Below are positions 28,701 to 37,406 of a stretch of 41,972 nucleotides of DNA, piece after piece. The number at the start of each line of letters is the position of its first letter. The first letter of the stretch is position 1. The stretch covers positions 1 to 41,972 of the forward strand of contig JASHSG010000036.1 in assembly GCA_030040935.1 (NCBI GenBank). Reading direction: 5' to 3'. Origin of the DNA: Acidobacteriaceae bacterium (GTDB lineage Bacteria; Acidobacteriota; Terriglobia; Terriglobales; Acidobacteriaceae). Both the position numbers and the translations under genes were made by a program. A model generated the notes under the pieces. The model ran no database searches, was not told the DNA's origin, and worked only from the letters and a program-made list of their open reading frames with translations.

Positions 28701-29726
28701 ACATTTACGCTGACCGGTATTCTTGGGGGCACCTACAACGTAACGGCAGCGTACGGGGGAAATCTCGCTCAATTGTTCCAGAAGAGCCAGAGCTCACCCG
28801 TACCCCTTACCGTTTCGCCGGCAGCGCCCACCATCTCGCTGCCCGAGCCCACGGGTGTCCAGCCGAACAGCCAGAACGGCGTTTACTATGTGCTGCTCCA
28901 CGGCGATACGACCCTTACCGCGAATGTTGCGTCCACGCTGGGAACGCCGACCGGCTTGGTCACATTTATGAACGGAACTACGGCAGTGGGTACCGCGGCG
29001 CCGGATGCAAACGGGAATGCGAGTCTCAACCTGGGCACCCTGGTAGCGGGCAACTACACCGTCACAGCCGTCTACAGTGGCGATCAGAACTTCGCTTCAG
29101 TGACCTCGCAAAGCGTCTCCTTCCAGGTGATCCCGGCGAGCGTATTGATCTGGGCCAACCCGACTTCGGTTTCGACCAAGGGAGGGACGCCGGTGTCGAG
29201 CACTCTCAGCCTGGAGTCGCTGGTCGGATTCACGGCCACCAACGGGGCCAACATCACATGCGACAACAGCACGATGCCGAACGATGCCGAATGCACGTTC
29301 AGTGTTCCTCAGCCTGACATTTGCGCGCCTACCGGTCAGGCGGGCAACACATGTTCCGGCATCACAACGACGGTCGTAACCATCAGCACCAACATTCCGG
29401 TGAATATCGGGAGCACGCAGCAGAACAGGTCTCGTACCTCTCCTCTTGTTCTGGCCGGCATTTTCGGACTTGGCCTGCTGGGACTGGGGCTGCGCAGAAG
29501 AGCGACCTTTAATCGATATCTCTTCGGCGCCATCAGCCTTGTGTTGTTCCTTACCGGTGCGGTCTTGGGCGTGAGCAGCTGCACCAACTCGGGTTACACC
29601 AAGACGCCGGCAGTTCCAACCTATACCACCCCGACCGGCACGTATAACGTGAGCATTATCGTCACCAATCCAGGGAACGGCACGCAAGAGTCATTGCCCT
29701 TCACCCTGGGGGTGACGATCCAATAG
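25743..29726 (+). CDS. Giant secreted NHL-repeat/Ig-like protein with C-terminal double-TM tail (paralogue of the 29857-34185 product)
   Basis: Signal peptide region (LVSVGVGFLGAALMLGGAARGQA); NHL motifs GVAVDGSGDLYIADSGKVIEIP, LAADGVGNVYVADPKNSRVVKIP; Ig_3-like VTFMNGTTAVGTAAPDANGNASLNLGTLVAGNYTVTAVYSGDQNF; tail GLGLLGLGLRRR...SSC. The exact start among nearby ATGs is uncertain. Confidence 0.85.
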   Translation: MRLFVESVMVMEMRTYFRRLVSVGVGFLGAALMLGGAARGQAPAVSTGSIVNIPFSTTWGQIYVIRFYKGNVLALDSGAGALYQLSPGATSWTTLSSASSSSPLGTGGYNTIGMAIDAVGNLYLGIRYPVAAAPSALFWRIPYDSAKNTWDVTTSYAWGSNIIDPNSGATVVSEGGSDWVDFVNSSKMDGSGTLYWVTENPNEIYTAPVDASGNADLPNGVNANSIVTGLETDGDYLAEDVSGNIYLVENHAVKPAARVPGIYFIPAGTSGIVGSEGSAEAQLIRIDSSSNPVVYAGITLDAYGNIYVPSEVNSSYGETVAGIWKIPNECGSAAAVNSSCLPNFNDISLYAPVSSNNPVSIDSRGYVWIPTYQDWSPNGSGPYPNLYAIAVWAPGSINLGAAPTGAAGPAGKLFIDFNQPITPGGIQFSQPGTGSDFTIATTDPTPPTTAPATSPACTSGTAYSVQNICQVWVALDARKPGAISGQLMLLNSSNSPVAGSTVYLSGIGQGSEASLLSLAAQSTVAAGLDTPAQVAADAVGDTWVADAGLHQVLKFSAGSTTAVGAPVGKNLVAPTGVAVDGSGDLYIADSGKVIEIPWVNGALDTAGQTTLATGFGSDLNLAADGVGNVYVADPKNSRVVKIPSPETAQLYPDFETIPATSLSTTVTMGSGFSAPSAIATDNSGDLFVADGANLYEITPWDVQTELLNSLTGPVTGLAVDASGSVDVAQSGGVLHIPAIAGVLSFNSASSLDDSVIAAPNGVALDQEGNLYVTDMTSGTPNLFELSANGFVNFGVGLTPTVLAEEDVPVFNIGNENLTVTGTPTFSGPDASDFSVTTPSGGTPCDTTGATPVAAGNACTIGAGFTPPPPPAGDILPITYSGDTMTIPTNAGNVAGGDVSAGLEGSALAGLEATQATVSLNPATTTFPGSTAVTVTITPEPGGGIDYPTNVPSGTVTLTLTSTVAGSTQPPLVETAQAAGNDTGTTATFTLTGILGGTYNVTAAYGGNLAQLFQKSQSSPVPLTVSPAAPTISLPEPTGVQPNSQNGVYYVLLHGDTTLTANVASTLGTPTGLVTFMNGTTAVGTAAPDANGNASLNLGTLVAGNYTVTAVYSGDQNFASVTSQSVSFQVIPASVLIWANPTSVSTKGGTPVSSTLSLESLVGFTATNGANITCDNSTMPNDAECTFSVPQPDICAPTGQAGNTCSGITTTVVTISTNIPVNIGSTQQNRSRTSPLVLAGIFGLGLLGLGLRRRATFNRYLFGAISLVLFLTGAVLGVSSCTNSGYTKTPAVPTYTTPTGTYNVSIIVTNPGNGTQESLPFTLGVTIQ

Positions 29727-29750
29727 GGAGTTTTTCAGAGCAGTCAGCTT

Positions 29751-29776
29751 TCGGAGGGCGCTCGGTGACCCTCCGG
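29751..29776 (+). other. Intergenic hairpin between the two giant NHL genes
   Basis: CGGAGGG-N10-CCCTCCG (29752-29758 / 29769-29775); no downstream T-tract, so not called as a terminator. Confidence 0.5.
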
Positions 29777-29856
29777 AAGCGCAGGAGATGCAGGTTTTCA
29801 TGCCGCGGTTTTACACAACGAGCAAGGTTGGTATGAGTCTTCCAGGGAGAAATATC

Positions 29857-32800
29857 ATGTTGAACAAACCATTCATTTCGCTGCGCCGGTTCTCGGAATG
29901 TGCGTTGACGATCTTGTTCCTCGCCGGAACCCTGTGCGCGGCGGCTCATGCGCAGGCTACGCCGACCATCGCGAGTTTCGCAACCGGGGTGAATCATAAT
30001 ACGGCTACGAAGCCCATCAGCCCGGGAAACATCGCGAACATCGCGACAGACAGTTTCGGCGACGTGCTCGCTGTGGATGATTCGAATGGTGCACTTTACG
30101 AGTTCCCCTTTGGCGGCGGAAATGCCAAAGTCCTTGTTCCCACCGGCGGTCTGGCCGGCGGCTCGGGCACGATTGTCACCCCGGGAATTGCCATCGATTC
30201 GGATAACAATCTCTATATTGAGGGCGGTACGTGCGTATTGATGTATCCCTACGACAGCGGGACCGCGACGTGGGATTTATTGGCGGCGCTTTCTAAAACC
30301 AACACATCCGCGGCCGTTTGCGGCGCGAGCGCGCCAACCTTCACCAATTTCGGAACCGGCGTGGTGGCTCTCGGTTTGGCGATCGGCAACACCAGCACTC
30401 CGAACGTCCTGGCTGGAACCACCTCCTCGACAGGCAACAGCATCGTGAGCATCCCCGTCACAGGAGCGTGGACGGCTCCAGTCGCAGGAGCGCCAACTGC
30501 CATCATCTCGGGCATGAAAGCGCCGGCAATCTCGGTTGCCGAGGATACAACCGGCAATATCTATTTCGTTGAGAGCGGTACCGGAGCTCTGCCAGGAGTT
30601 TACAAAATCCCCGCCGGACAAACAGGACTCACTTCGGATTCAGGCCTGGCGCGCATCGACCCCAGCTTGCCCAACGCCGACGGCGTGGCCGTGGACAGCC
30701 AGGGCAATATTTACTTCAGCGACAACCAGGAAGGTGTTTTCCTTCTTCCCGAGGGTGCCACGTCGAGCAGTTCCACTCTTCTGCTGACTTCGGTGACGGC
30801 GCAGGGTTCCGTGGCATCGTACGGTAACGGTTTCTTGTTCGTTCCGACGCAGCAAACGCTTTGGAATGGCGTGTCCGACGTTGCGATCGTCACCTTCGAC
30901 GCGGCAAATTTCGGTTCCGAGGCCATTGCGCCCGCCTCGCCCGTGCAAGGACAGGTAGTCTTCAGCTTCAATAGTTCCAACAGCATCACTCCGGGCACGA
31001 TTGAGGTGCTGGAGTCAGGCGACGCCAACCCCAATTTTGCGGCGGGGAGTGGCAGTAAAAGCCCGGCCTGCGTGACCATGGCGCAGGCTCCATCTACGGG
31101 CTCTCCCTTGCCCTACACGGCCCTGGAGTCCTGCACTGTCACCGTGTCCTTCTCTCCCAGCGCGACGGCCGGCGTCTCAGCCACTCTGGTCATGTTAGAC
31201 ACCAAAGGGAACCTGATCGCCTCCATTCCTCTGAATGGGATTGGGATAGGTGGAGCGGTTCAGGTGATGCCGCCGGCGCAGACGGCGATTGGCGGCGGTC
31301 TCATTTCGCCCCAGCAGATCGCCGTGGATTCCGGCGGCAACGTTTACGTGGCTGACTCTGGCCAGGGTGCCGTGGTGCATGTCTATCCGGGCGCCACAGC
31401 GACTTTCGTCGGCAAAAATTTGAAAGCGCCGACGGGAGTGGCCGTGGATGGAGCCGGCGATGTCTTCATCGCCGACAGCGGCAATGTCTACGAAGTGCCG
31501 GAAACCGCAAGCGGCTTGAATGCTGCTGGTCAAGTGACGCTGGCGACCGGTCTGGGCGCGCAAGTCGCGCTGGCTGCCGATGGTCTCGGCGATCTCTATG
31601 TGTCCGATGAGGACAACCAAAAGGTCTATGAGCTTGAGAATTTCAGCGCGGGCACAAATACCGGGCTGCCTCCGATACTCAACTCCGAAGACATAACCCT
31701 GACAGGAACCGCATTCAGCGGCGCGCCCTCTGCGATCGCGGTGGATTCGGCCAACAATCTCTATGTTGCGAACGGCGGCAGCGTGTACGAAGTCACTCCG
31801 ACCGGAACTCAGACCGCGGTTCTAAGCGGCCTGACCGGCGTGACAGACCTGGCGGTCGATCCCTCTGGTTCGATCTACATCACGGCGACGGGCGGAACAG
31901 TCCGTATTCCCAACGTGAGTGGGACGCTCAAGACAGCCAATGAGACGGCGGTGGCCAGCGGGGTGACCAAACCGACTTCCGTGGCCATGGATCTTCTGGG
32001 GAATGTCTACGTAACCGACGGGACTGCCCTGAACGTGAACGTGACCGAAGCCAGTGCGTCTCTCAACTTTGGTACGCTGACCGCCGACCCAACCACCAAG
32101 CCGGCGCCGCCGGGATCGTCCTCGTCGCAGGTCGTCACGCTTCTGAACTATGGGAATGCGCCCTTGGCGGTGACAGGCTACACAAGTACACCCGACGTCT
32201 TCGAGCCCGACTATTCGGAGACATCCGATACCTGTTCCGGCAATTCGATCGCGGTGAACTCGACCTGCACTGCAACCATCACCTTCAGTCCTGGTATCGG
32301 CGACGGCGGCGCGCTGACGGGAGAAGTTCTGGTTCAGGGTAACGTGGGCAATTCGCCCGTGGGAGTGAACGGTACCGGCGTGGCCCCAACGTTATCCAAT
32401 ACCGCGACCGCGATGGTTGCAAGCAGCAAAGGCACCATTGAAGGAGTTCCCGTCATGGTCACGGTTACTCCCACCGTGGCCGGCAATCCAACACCCACAG
32501 GAACGGTGACCCTTTCGATCGTTCCCGGCAGCAATGTTCCGCTTACCGATCCGACGAATTTTCAATATGAGATGAACGCGCAGGATCAGGTAGTGTATCC
32601 GCTCCAGGTGACGGAGCCGTACTCCGTTACGATGAGCCTGGTTGGCACAACAGGCGCGGCCCAGTTCGATCCAACGTTCTTCCCGATCGGAGCTTACACA
32701 TTTACGGCCAGGTACAACGGCGATCCGACCTATATCTACGAGCACTCCAGCAACGCGGCGGGGGTCTCAATCGCTACGGCGGTGCCGGTGACGTTGACGC

Positions 32801-34185
32801 AGCCTGCGGTCGCATCGATTACGGCCACTCAACCGCTTTATACGCTCCCCTGCACATCGGGATCCGGCGCCACGTGCACGACTGCATATAACTACGGGCA
32901 GCCTTCGAATAACCCTCCAGGCTATCTGGTACTGGCAGGGGGAAATGGCGCCCAGCAGCCGTACGACGGCTCAATAAATTCGTGGGGTTATATCTATCCT
33001 CTAACGGTCGCGTCTGACAGTGGCGATCCCATGATTGGCACAGCCGTGTACAGTAACGGAGCCCAAACCGGCTGGAACTACGGGGCTGTGAACTATGTCA
33101 CGACAAACGGGCAGTCTGCTTGCGGCAACGGCGCTGGAAGCAAATCCATTGTCAATCTGGACGATACCGGATCAGCGCCGCTTGATGTATCTTGCTTTGC
33201 CATCAATACGAACAACAATACGATCCCCGATATCATGACCTATTATTCGGTCACCCCCGAATATAGCGGAACTTATAACGATCTGGTGAGCGTCAATCCC
33301 AACTATGAGAATTCGAGCAATGGGCAAGCGGTTGGTTTCTGGGCGCTCAGCCACTCCATGGTGCAGATCGGCGCCAGCCCCGCTTCGGTCAATGTTGCCG
33401 CAGGATCCGCAGCATCGACGACGCTCACGATCAGCTCGATCCTGGGATACGGATATGCGGGGCGCACCTCGAACGGAGGCCCCGACAATAACTATTCGCT
33501 GCCACTGAGCCTGACGTGTCAGGGCTTGCCGGCATACGCCACGTGTTCCTTCAGCTATCCCGCGCCGAACCCTGCTGATCCGCAGGTGGCCGGCGCCGCA
33601 ACGCAATCGCCCTACCCGCCGATTCCGCCGAACCTGGTCGCGCTCGAATGCGCCCCGGGCAGCAGCCAGCAATACTGCGCCGTCGATGTAGGTCCTGTTG
33701 CCGGCGCCGTCAATGGATACGGGCTCTTCCATTCAGGGAACCAGAGTACGCCTTGCACTGCGGTCGACGGATGTCTCGGGCCGGGCACCGTGGTAATGAC
33801 CATTAACACCAATGTGTCTGTGGGAACCAGCACCTCAAAGCTCGCAAAAGACAAGGAAGGCGTCGCTTTCGCGGCCTTGTTCGGGCTGGGCCTGCTGGGG
33901 CTCACATTCCGCCGCAGAGTCTCGCGGATGAAAGGTTTGCTGGTGGTACTGTGTGTGCTGCTCTTTGGCGGCGCTTTCGCCACCCTTACCGCATGCAGCA
34001 CAACACAGCTGGGCACGGAATCTACAGCCGCGGTGACACCCGCCGGAAGTTACTGGGTCACCGTAACGGCCAAGCAGGCCGGCAGCATTCTGATTACCAC
34101 CACAAACGGCGGAATCGTGGTGGTCCAGGGCAACGGAGACCAGATGTCCCTGCCGTACACAGTGAATGTGACAGTGAGTCAGTAG
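29857..34185 (+). CDS. Giant secreted NHL-repeat/Ig-like protein with C-terminal double-TM tail
   Basis: Start at MLNKPFISLRRFSECALTILFLAGTLCAAAHAQ signal peptide; IAVDSGGNVYVADSGQGAVVHVYPG, GVAVDGAGDVFIADSGNVYEVP NHL motifs; choice-of-anchor-like LNFGTLTADPTTKPAPPGSSSSQVVTLLNYGNAPLAVTG; tail FGLGLLGLTFRRR...TACS. Confidence 0.86.
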   Translation: MLNKPFISLRRFSECALTILFLAGTLCAAAHAQATPTIASFATGVNHNTATKPISPGNIANIATDSFGDVLAVDDSNGALYEFPFGGGNAKVLVPTGGLAGGSGTIVTPGIAIDSDNNLYIEGGTCVLMYPYDSGTATWDLLAALSKTNTSAAVCGASAPTFTNFGTGVVALGLAIGNTSTPNVLAGTTSSTGNSIVSIPVTGAWTAPVAGAPTAIISGMKAPAISVAEDTTGNIYFVESGTGALPGVYKIPAGQTGLTSDSGLARIDPSLPNADGVAVDSQGNIYFSDNQEGVFLLPEGATSSSSTLLLTSVTAQGSVASYGNGFLFVPTQQTLWNGVSDVAIVTFDAANFGSEAIAPASPVQGQVVFSFNSSNSITPGTIEVLESGDANPNFAAGSGSKSPACVTMAQAPSTGSPLPYTALESCTVTVSFSPSATAGVSATLVMLDTKGNLIASIPLNGIGIGGAVQVMPPAQTAIGGGLISPQQIAVDSGGNVYVADSGQGAVVHVYPGATATFVGKNLKAPTGVAVDGAGDVFIADSGNVYEVPETASGLNAAGQVTLATGLGAQVALAADGLGDLYVSDEDNQKVYELENFSAGTNTGLPPILNSEDITLTGTAFSGAPSAIAVDSANNLYVANGGSVYEVTPTGTQTAVLSGLTGVTDLAVDPSGSIYITATGGTVRIPNVSGTLKTANETAVASGVTKPTSVAMDLLGNVYVTDGTALNVNVTEASASLNFGTLTADPTTKPAPPGSSSSQVVTLLNYGNAPLAVTGYTSTPDVFEPDYSETSDTCSGNSIAVNSTCTATITFSPGIGDGGALTGEVLVQGNVGNSPVGVNGTGVAPTLSNTATAMVASSKGTIEGVPVMVTVTPTVAGNPTPTGTVTLSIVPGSNVPLTDPTNFQYEMNAQDQVVYPLQVTEPYSVTMSLVGTTGAAQFDPTFFPIGAYTFTARYNGDPTYIYEHSSNAAGVSIATAVPVTLTQPAVASITATQPLYTLPCTSGSGATCTTAYNYGQPSNNPPGYLVLAGGNGAQQPYDGSINSWGYIYPLTVASDSGDPMIGTAVYSNGAQTGWNYGAVNYVTTNGQSACGNGAGSKSIVNLDDTGSAPLDVSCFAINTNNNTIPDIMTYYSVTPEYSGTYNDLVSVNPNYENSSNGQAVGFWALSHSMVQIGASPASVNVAAGSAASTTLTISSILGYGYAGRTSNGGPDNNYSLPLSLTCQGLPAYATCSFSYPAPNPADPQVAGAATQSPYPPIPPNLVALECAPGSSQQYCAVDVGPVAGAVNGYGLFHSGNQSTPCTAVDGCLGPGTVVMTINTNVSVGTSTSKLAKDKEGVAFAALFGLGLLGLTFRRRVSRMKGLLVVLCVLLFGGAFATLTACSTTQLGTESTAAVTPAGSYWVTVTAKQAGSILITTTNGGIVVVQGNGDQMSLPYTVNVTVSQ

Positions 34186-34543
34186 GAGATAGGCTGAAGC
34201 GCAGAGCGGGCGGGAACCAGGCTCTTCTCCTGCCAGATTGATGTTGGAAGGGGGCATATTGGCTCCGCCCAACAACCTTTCCAGGCTCCATCGAATGCGG
34301 GAAAGACCCTGGCGCCGCGACAGAATATCAGCGACGGTATAGAGATGTTTGAGTTCGGCGGCAGATGTCGTTGCGCAGTCAAGTAAATTGATTTAGGATG
34401 GGCTGTCCGCTAAAGACCCAGCACGATCCGCACCTGGCGTGGCGCACCCGGACCAAGCGCAACGAGATCCCGGGACGTACGAATTAAGGACTGCACGCTC
34501 AGCGCACGCGCAAGTTAGTTCCACGGCTCCGCCTGGCTGTAAG

Positions 34544-34578
34544 TTGGAATGGCCGGCTTAGCCGTCTAAGTATTCCAA
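34544..34578 (+). promoter_or_regulatory. Hairpin abutting the RBS of the GH30 gene
   Basis: TTGGAAT (34544-34550) ... ATTCCAA (34572-34578) perfect 7-bp inverted repeat, with inner CGGCTTAGCCG; the 3' arm overlaps AAGGAGAGG (RBS). Confidence 0.5.
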
Positions 34579-34588
34579 GGAGAGGTCA

Positions 34589-37381
34589 ATGATGCGATTT
34601 CGAATGGCTTGGTGCCTGATGTGTGCGGCCCTGGTGCTTGCAGGATGCGGCGGCGGGAATTCAAACACCACAACGACCAAGACCACCCCCAGTGTCTCGG
34701 CATGGCCGACGGCGAGCTCGATTACCTACGGCCAGACGCTGGCATCGTCGACATTGACCGGCGGCACGGCTTCAGTAGCCGGCGCATTTGCTTTCACGAC
34801 CCCCACAACTGCTCCGGGCGCAGGATCCCCCAGCGAGAGCGTGACCTTTACGCCTACCGACACGACTGACTACACCACTGTCACGGGAAGTGTGACCGTG
34901 ACGGTGAACAAGGCGACGCCAACCGTTTCGGCATGGCCGACGGCGAGCGCGATCACTTACGGCCAAACGCTGGCGGCATCGACGCTGAGCGGCGGAACAG
35001 CGTCTACGGCCGGCGCCTTTGCCTTTACCACGCCCGCCACGGCCCCGGGCGCGGGAACTCCCAGCGAGAGCGTAACCTTTACGCCAACCGACTCGGCCGA
35101 TTACAACTCCATGGCGGGCAATGTGACCGTGACGGTGAATAAAGCGACGCCGACGGTTTCGGCATGGCCCACGGCGAGCGCGATCACCTCCGGCCAGACG
35201 CTGGCTTCGTCGACACTGACCGGAGGCACGGCATCGGTGCCGGGTGCTTTCTCCTGGACGACGCCGACCACGACCCCCGCTACGGGGACCGACAGCGAGA
35301 GCGTGACCTTCACGCCTACCGACTCGACCGACTACAACACGGTCGTTGGCATGGTGAGTGTGACGGTGAACACGAATACTCCGACAGTGACCGCGGTTAC
35401 GCCTGCCAGCGCGAGCACAGGCGCCGCGGTGACAGCCGCCCTGACCGCAACCTTCAGCGAGGCGATGAATGCGTCGACCATCAGCACCGCGACATTCCTC
35501 CTGCAGGCCCAGGGAAGCTCGACCGGCGTCGCGGGCGCAGTCAGCTACAGCGCCGGCACGATGACGGCCACGTTTACGCCGACGGCTAATCTCGCTTACA
35601 GCACGATGTACACGGCGACCATCACCATCGGCGCTCAGAACTCAACGGGAACAGCGCTGGCCGCAAATTACGTGTGGAGCTTTACCACGGAGGCTGCGCC
35701 GGCTCCCACTGTTACGGCCACCGTGCCGGCGAGCGGCGCAACAGGCGTGAATGTGGCCAACGCTCTGACGGCTACCTTCAGCCAGCCGATGAACTCGTCG
35801 ACGATTACCTCCTCTACGTTTACGGTGGCCACAACCAGCGGCAACACACCTGTTTCAGGGACGGTAACTTACAACAGCGGCACTTCGACGGCAACCTTTA
35901 CACCGTCGGCCCTGGCCGCCAGCACCTCCTACACGGCAACCATCACCACGGGCGCAACAAGCTCCGCCGGGGCCGCGCTTGCCGCCAACTACGTTTGGAC
36001 CTTCACGACCGGCGTGCCCGCGAACCAGGTCACCGTGGACTTTGGAACGACCTATCAGACTATCCAGGGGTTCGGCGGATCGACGGCGTGGCTTGGACAA
36101 ATGCCCGCGGCCGTGGCCAAGGCCCTTTTCAGCCCAACCAGCGGACTCGGCCTGAGCATCCTGCGCGTGCGCATCGATCCCACAGGCACCGCATCGGGCG
36201 GAGGTAATAGCGGGGATCCATTTGAAACCGGCGAGTGGGACTATGAGGCGGCCAACGGTGCGGAAGCCGTCGCCAACAACCCCAACGCCGTTGTCTTTGC
36301 GACTCCCTGGACCCCGCCGGCCATGTGGAAGCTCGCCGGCACCAGTACGACCGTCAGCGGTGCAACGTTTAACGAGGCGCTCTACAGCGGCGGCTGCAGC
36401 CCTTCCGGTGTTGACGAAAGCGGGACTGCCGGAGGCTACTGCGGCGGATACCTCGATCCCAACCACTACGCCGACTATGCCAACTATCTCGAGGATTTCG
36501 TCAGCTTTTTCAATACGACGAATGGTTTCAATCTCTACGCCATCTCGATGCAGAACGAGCCAGAGGAGAATGTCGACTATGAGTCCTGCGTCTGGACTCC
36601 CGCCCAGATGGATGCCTGGGTAGCCGGCAACGCCTCCACCATCACTTCGGACCCATACTCCACGAAACTGATTATGCCGGAGTCGGACGACTTCAACCCC
36701 GTGGATGCCTCAACGACTTTGAGCGACGTGAATGCGGAGGGCAAAGTCAGCATTATTGGCGGCCACATTTATGAGACATTGTTTGGCGGCTCGATTGCGC
36801 CCTACTCCATCCCTGCGGGCGATACGCCAAAAGCGCTCTGGATGACCGAATTTGGCCCGTTGAGCAGCGCGGCGCTCACATGGAGCCAGGCAGTGACGAC
36901 CTATGCCCCGACGATTCATAACTCCCTGGTCACCGGCCAATATAACGCTTATGTCTGGTGGGGAATTTTCGGCGAATCCACGGGCAGTTGCGCAACCGCC
37001 GCCGGCACTTGCGGCCTGGTTGACGACAGCGGAACACTTCAGGTACCGGGCTACATGATCGGCCAGTACTCGAAGTTCATTGCGCCTGGCTCGGTGCGCG
37101 TGTCGGCGACTGCAATCCCAGTCGCTGGAGTTTATGTTTCGGCGTTCATGAGCAGCTCGCCGTCGCATTACACGATCGTGGCCATCAACACCAATTCGAG
37201 CGCGGAGAGCCTGGCCTTCACCCTGGATGTCAACGGCAACCCAACCTCGAGCGTGACCTCATTGACGCCAACGGAGAGCACGTCGAGCGCGGGGCTGGCA
37301 GCGCAACCGGTGGTCACCGTGTCGGGCGGGCTGTTCGACTACACGCTTCCCGCGCAGAGCATCGTCACGTTCTATCAATAG
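34589..37381 (+). CDS. Lipoprotein glycoside hydrolase family 30 with three MBG-like Ig modules and two Big_5-like domains
   Basis: Lipobox ALVLAGCGGG; VSAWPTASAITYGQTLASSTLTGG repeats; VTAVTPASASTGAAVTAALTATFSEAMNASTIS (Big_5-like); catalytic YQTIQGFGGSTAWLGQMP, ISMQNEPEENVDYESCVWTP (acid/base), ALWMTEFGPL (nucleophile). Confidence 0.9.
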   Translation: MMRFRMAWCLMCAALVLAGCGGGNSNTTTTKTTPSVSAWPTASSITYGQTLASSTLTGGTASVAGAFAFTTPTTAPGAGSPSESVTFTPTDTTDYTTVTGSVTVTVNKATPTVSAWPTASAITYGQTLAASTLSGGTASTAGAFAFTTPATAPGAGTPSESVTFTPTDSADYNSMAGNVTVTVNKATPTVSAWPTASAITSGQTLASSTLTGGTASVPGAFSWTTPTTTPATGTDSESVTFTPTDSTDYNTVVGMVSVTVNTNTPTVTAVTPASASTGAAVTAALTATFSEAMNASTISTATFLLQAQGSSTGVAGAVSYSAGTMTATFTPTANLAYSTMYTATITIGAQNSTGTALAANYVWSFTTEAAPAPTVTATVPASGATGVNVANALTATFSQPMNSSTITSSTFTVATTSGNTPVSGTVTYNSGTSTATFTPSALAASTSYTATITTGATSSAGAALAANYVWTFTTGVPANQVTVDFGTTYQTIQGFGGSTAWLGQMPAAVAKALFSPTSGLGLSILRVRIDPTGTASGGGNSGDPFETGEWDYEAANGAEAVANNPNAVVFATPWTPPAMWKLAGTSTTVSGATFNEALYSGGCSPSGVDESGTAGGYCGGYLDPNHYADYANYLEDFVSFFNTTNGFNLYAISMQNEPEENVDYESCVWTPAQMDAWVAGNASTITSDPYSTKLIMPESDDFNPVDASTTLSDVNAEGKVSIIGGHIYETLFGGSIAPYSIPAGDTPKALWMTEFGPLSSAALTWSQAVTTYAPTIHNSLVTGQYNAYVWWGIFGESTGSCATAAGTCGLVDDSGTLQVPGYMIGQYSKFIAPGSVRVSATAIPVAGVYVSAFMSSSPSHYTIVAINTNSSAESLAFTLDVNGNPTSSVTSLTPTESTSSAGLAAQPVVTVSGGLFDYTLPAQSIVTFYQ
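34690..35385 (+). repeat. Three tandem 231-bp MBG/Ig-like coding repeats in the GH30 gene
   Basis: tcggcatggcc(g/c)acggcgag recurs at 34697, 34928 and 35159 (exact 231-bp period). Confidence 0.87.
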
Positions 37382-37406
37382 AGCGGGCTCGACGGGCAGA
37401 GGGCTT

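Noticed and set aside
35855-36466. 203-aa minus-strand ORF inside GH30
   Set aside because: Gly/Arg/Ala-rich shadow ORF opposite the GH30 catalytic domain.
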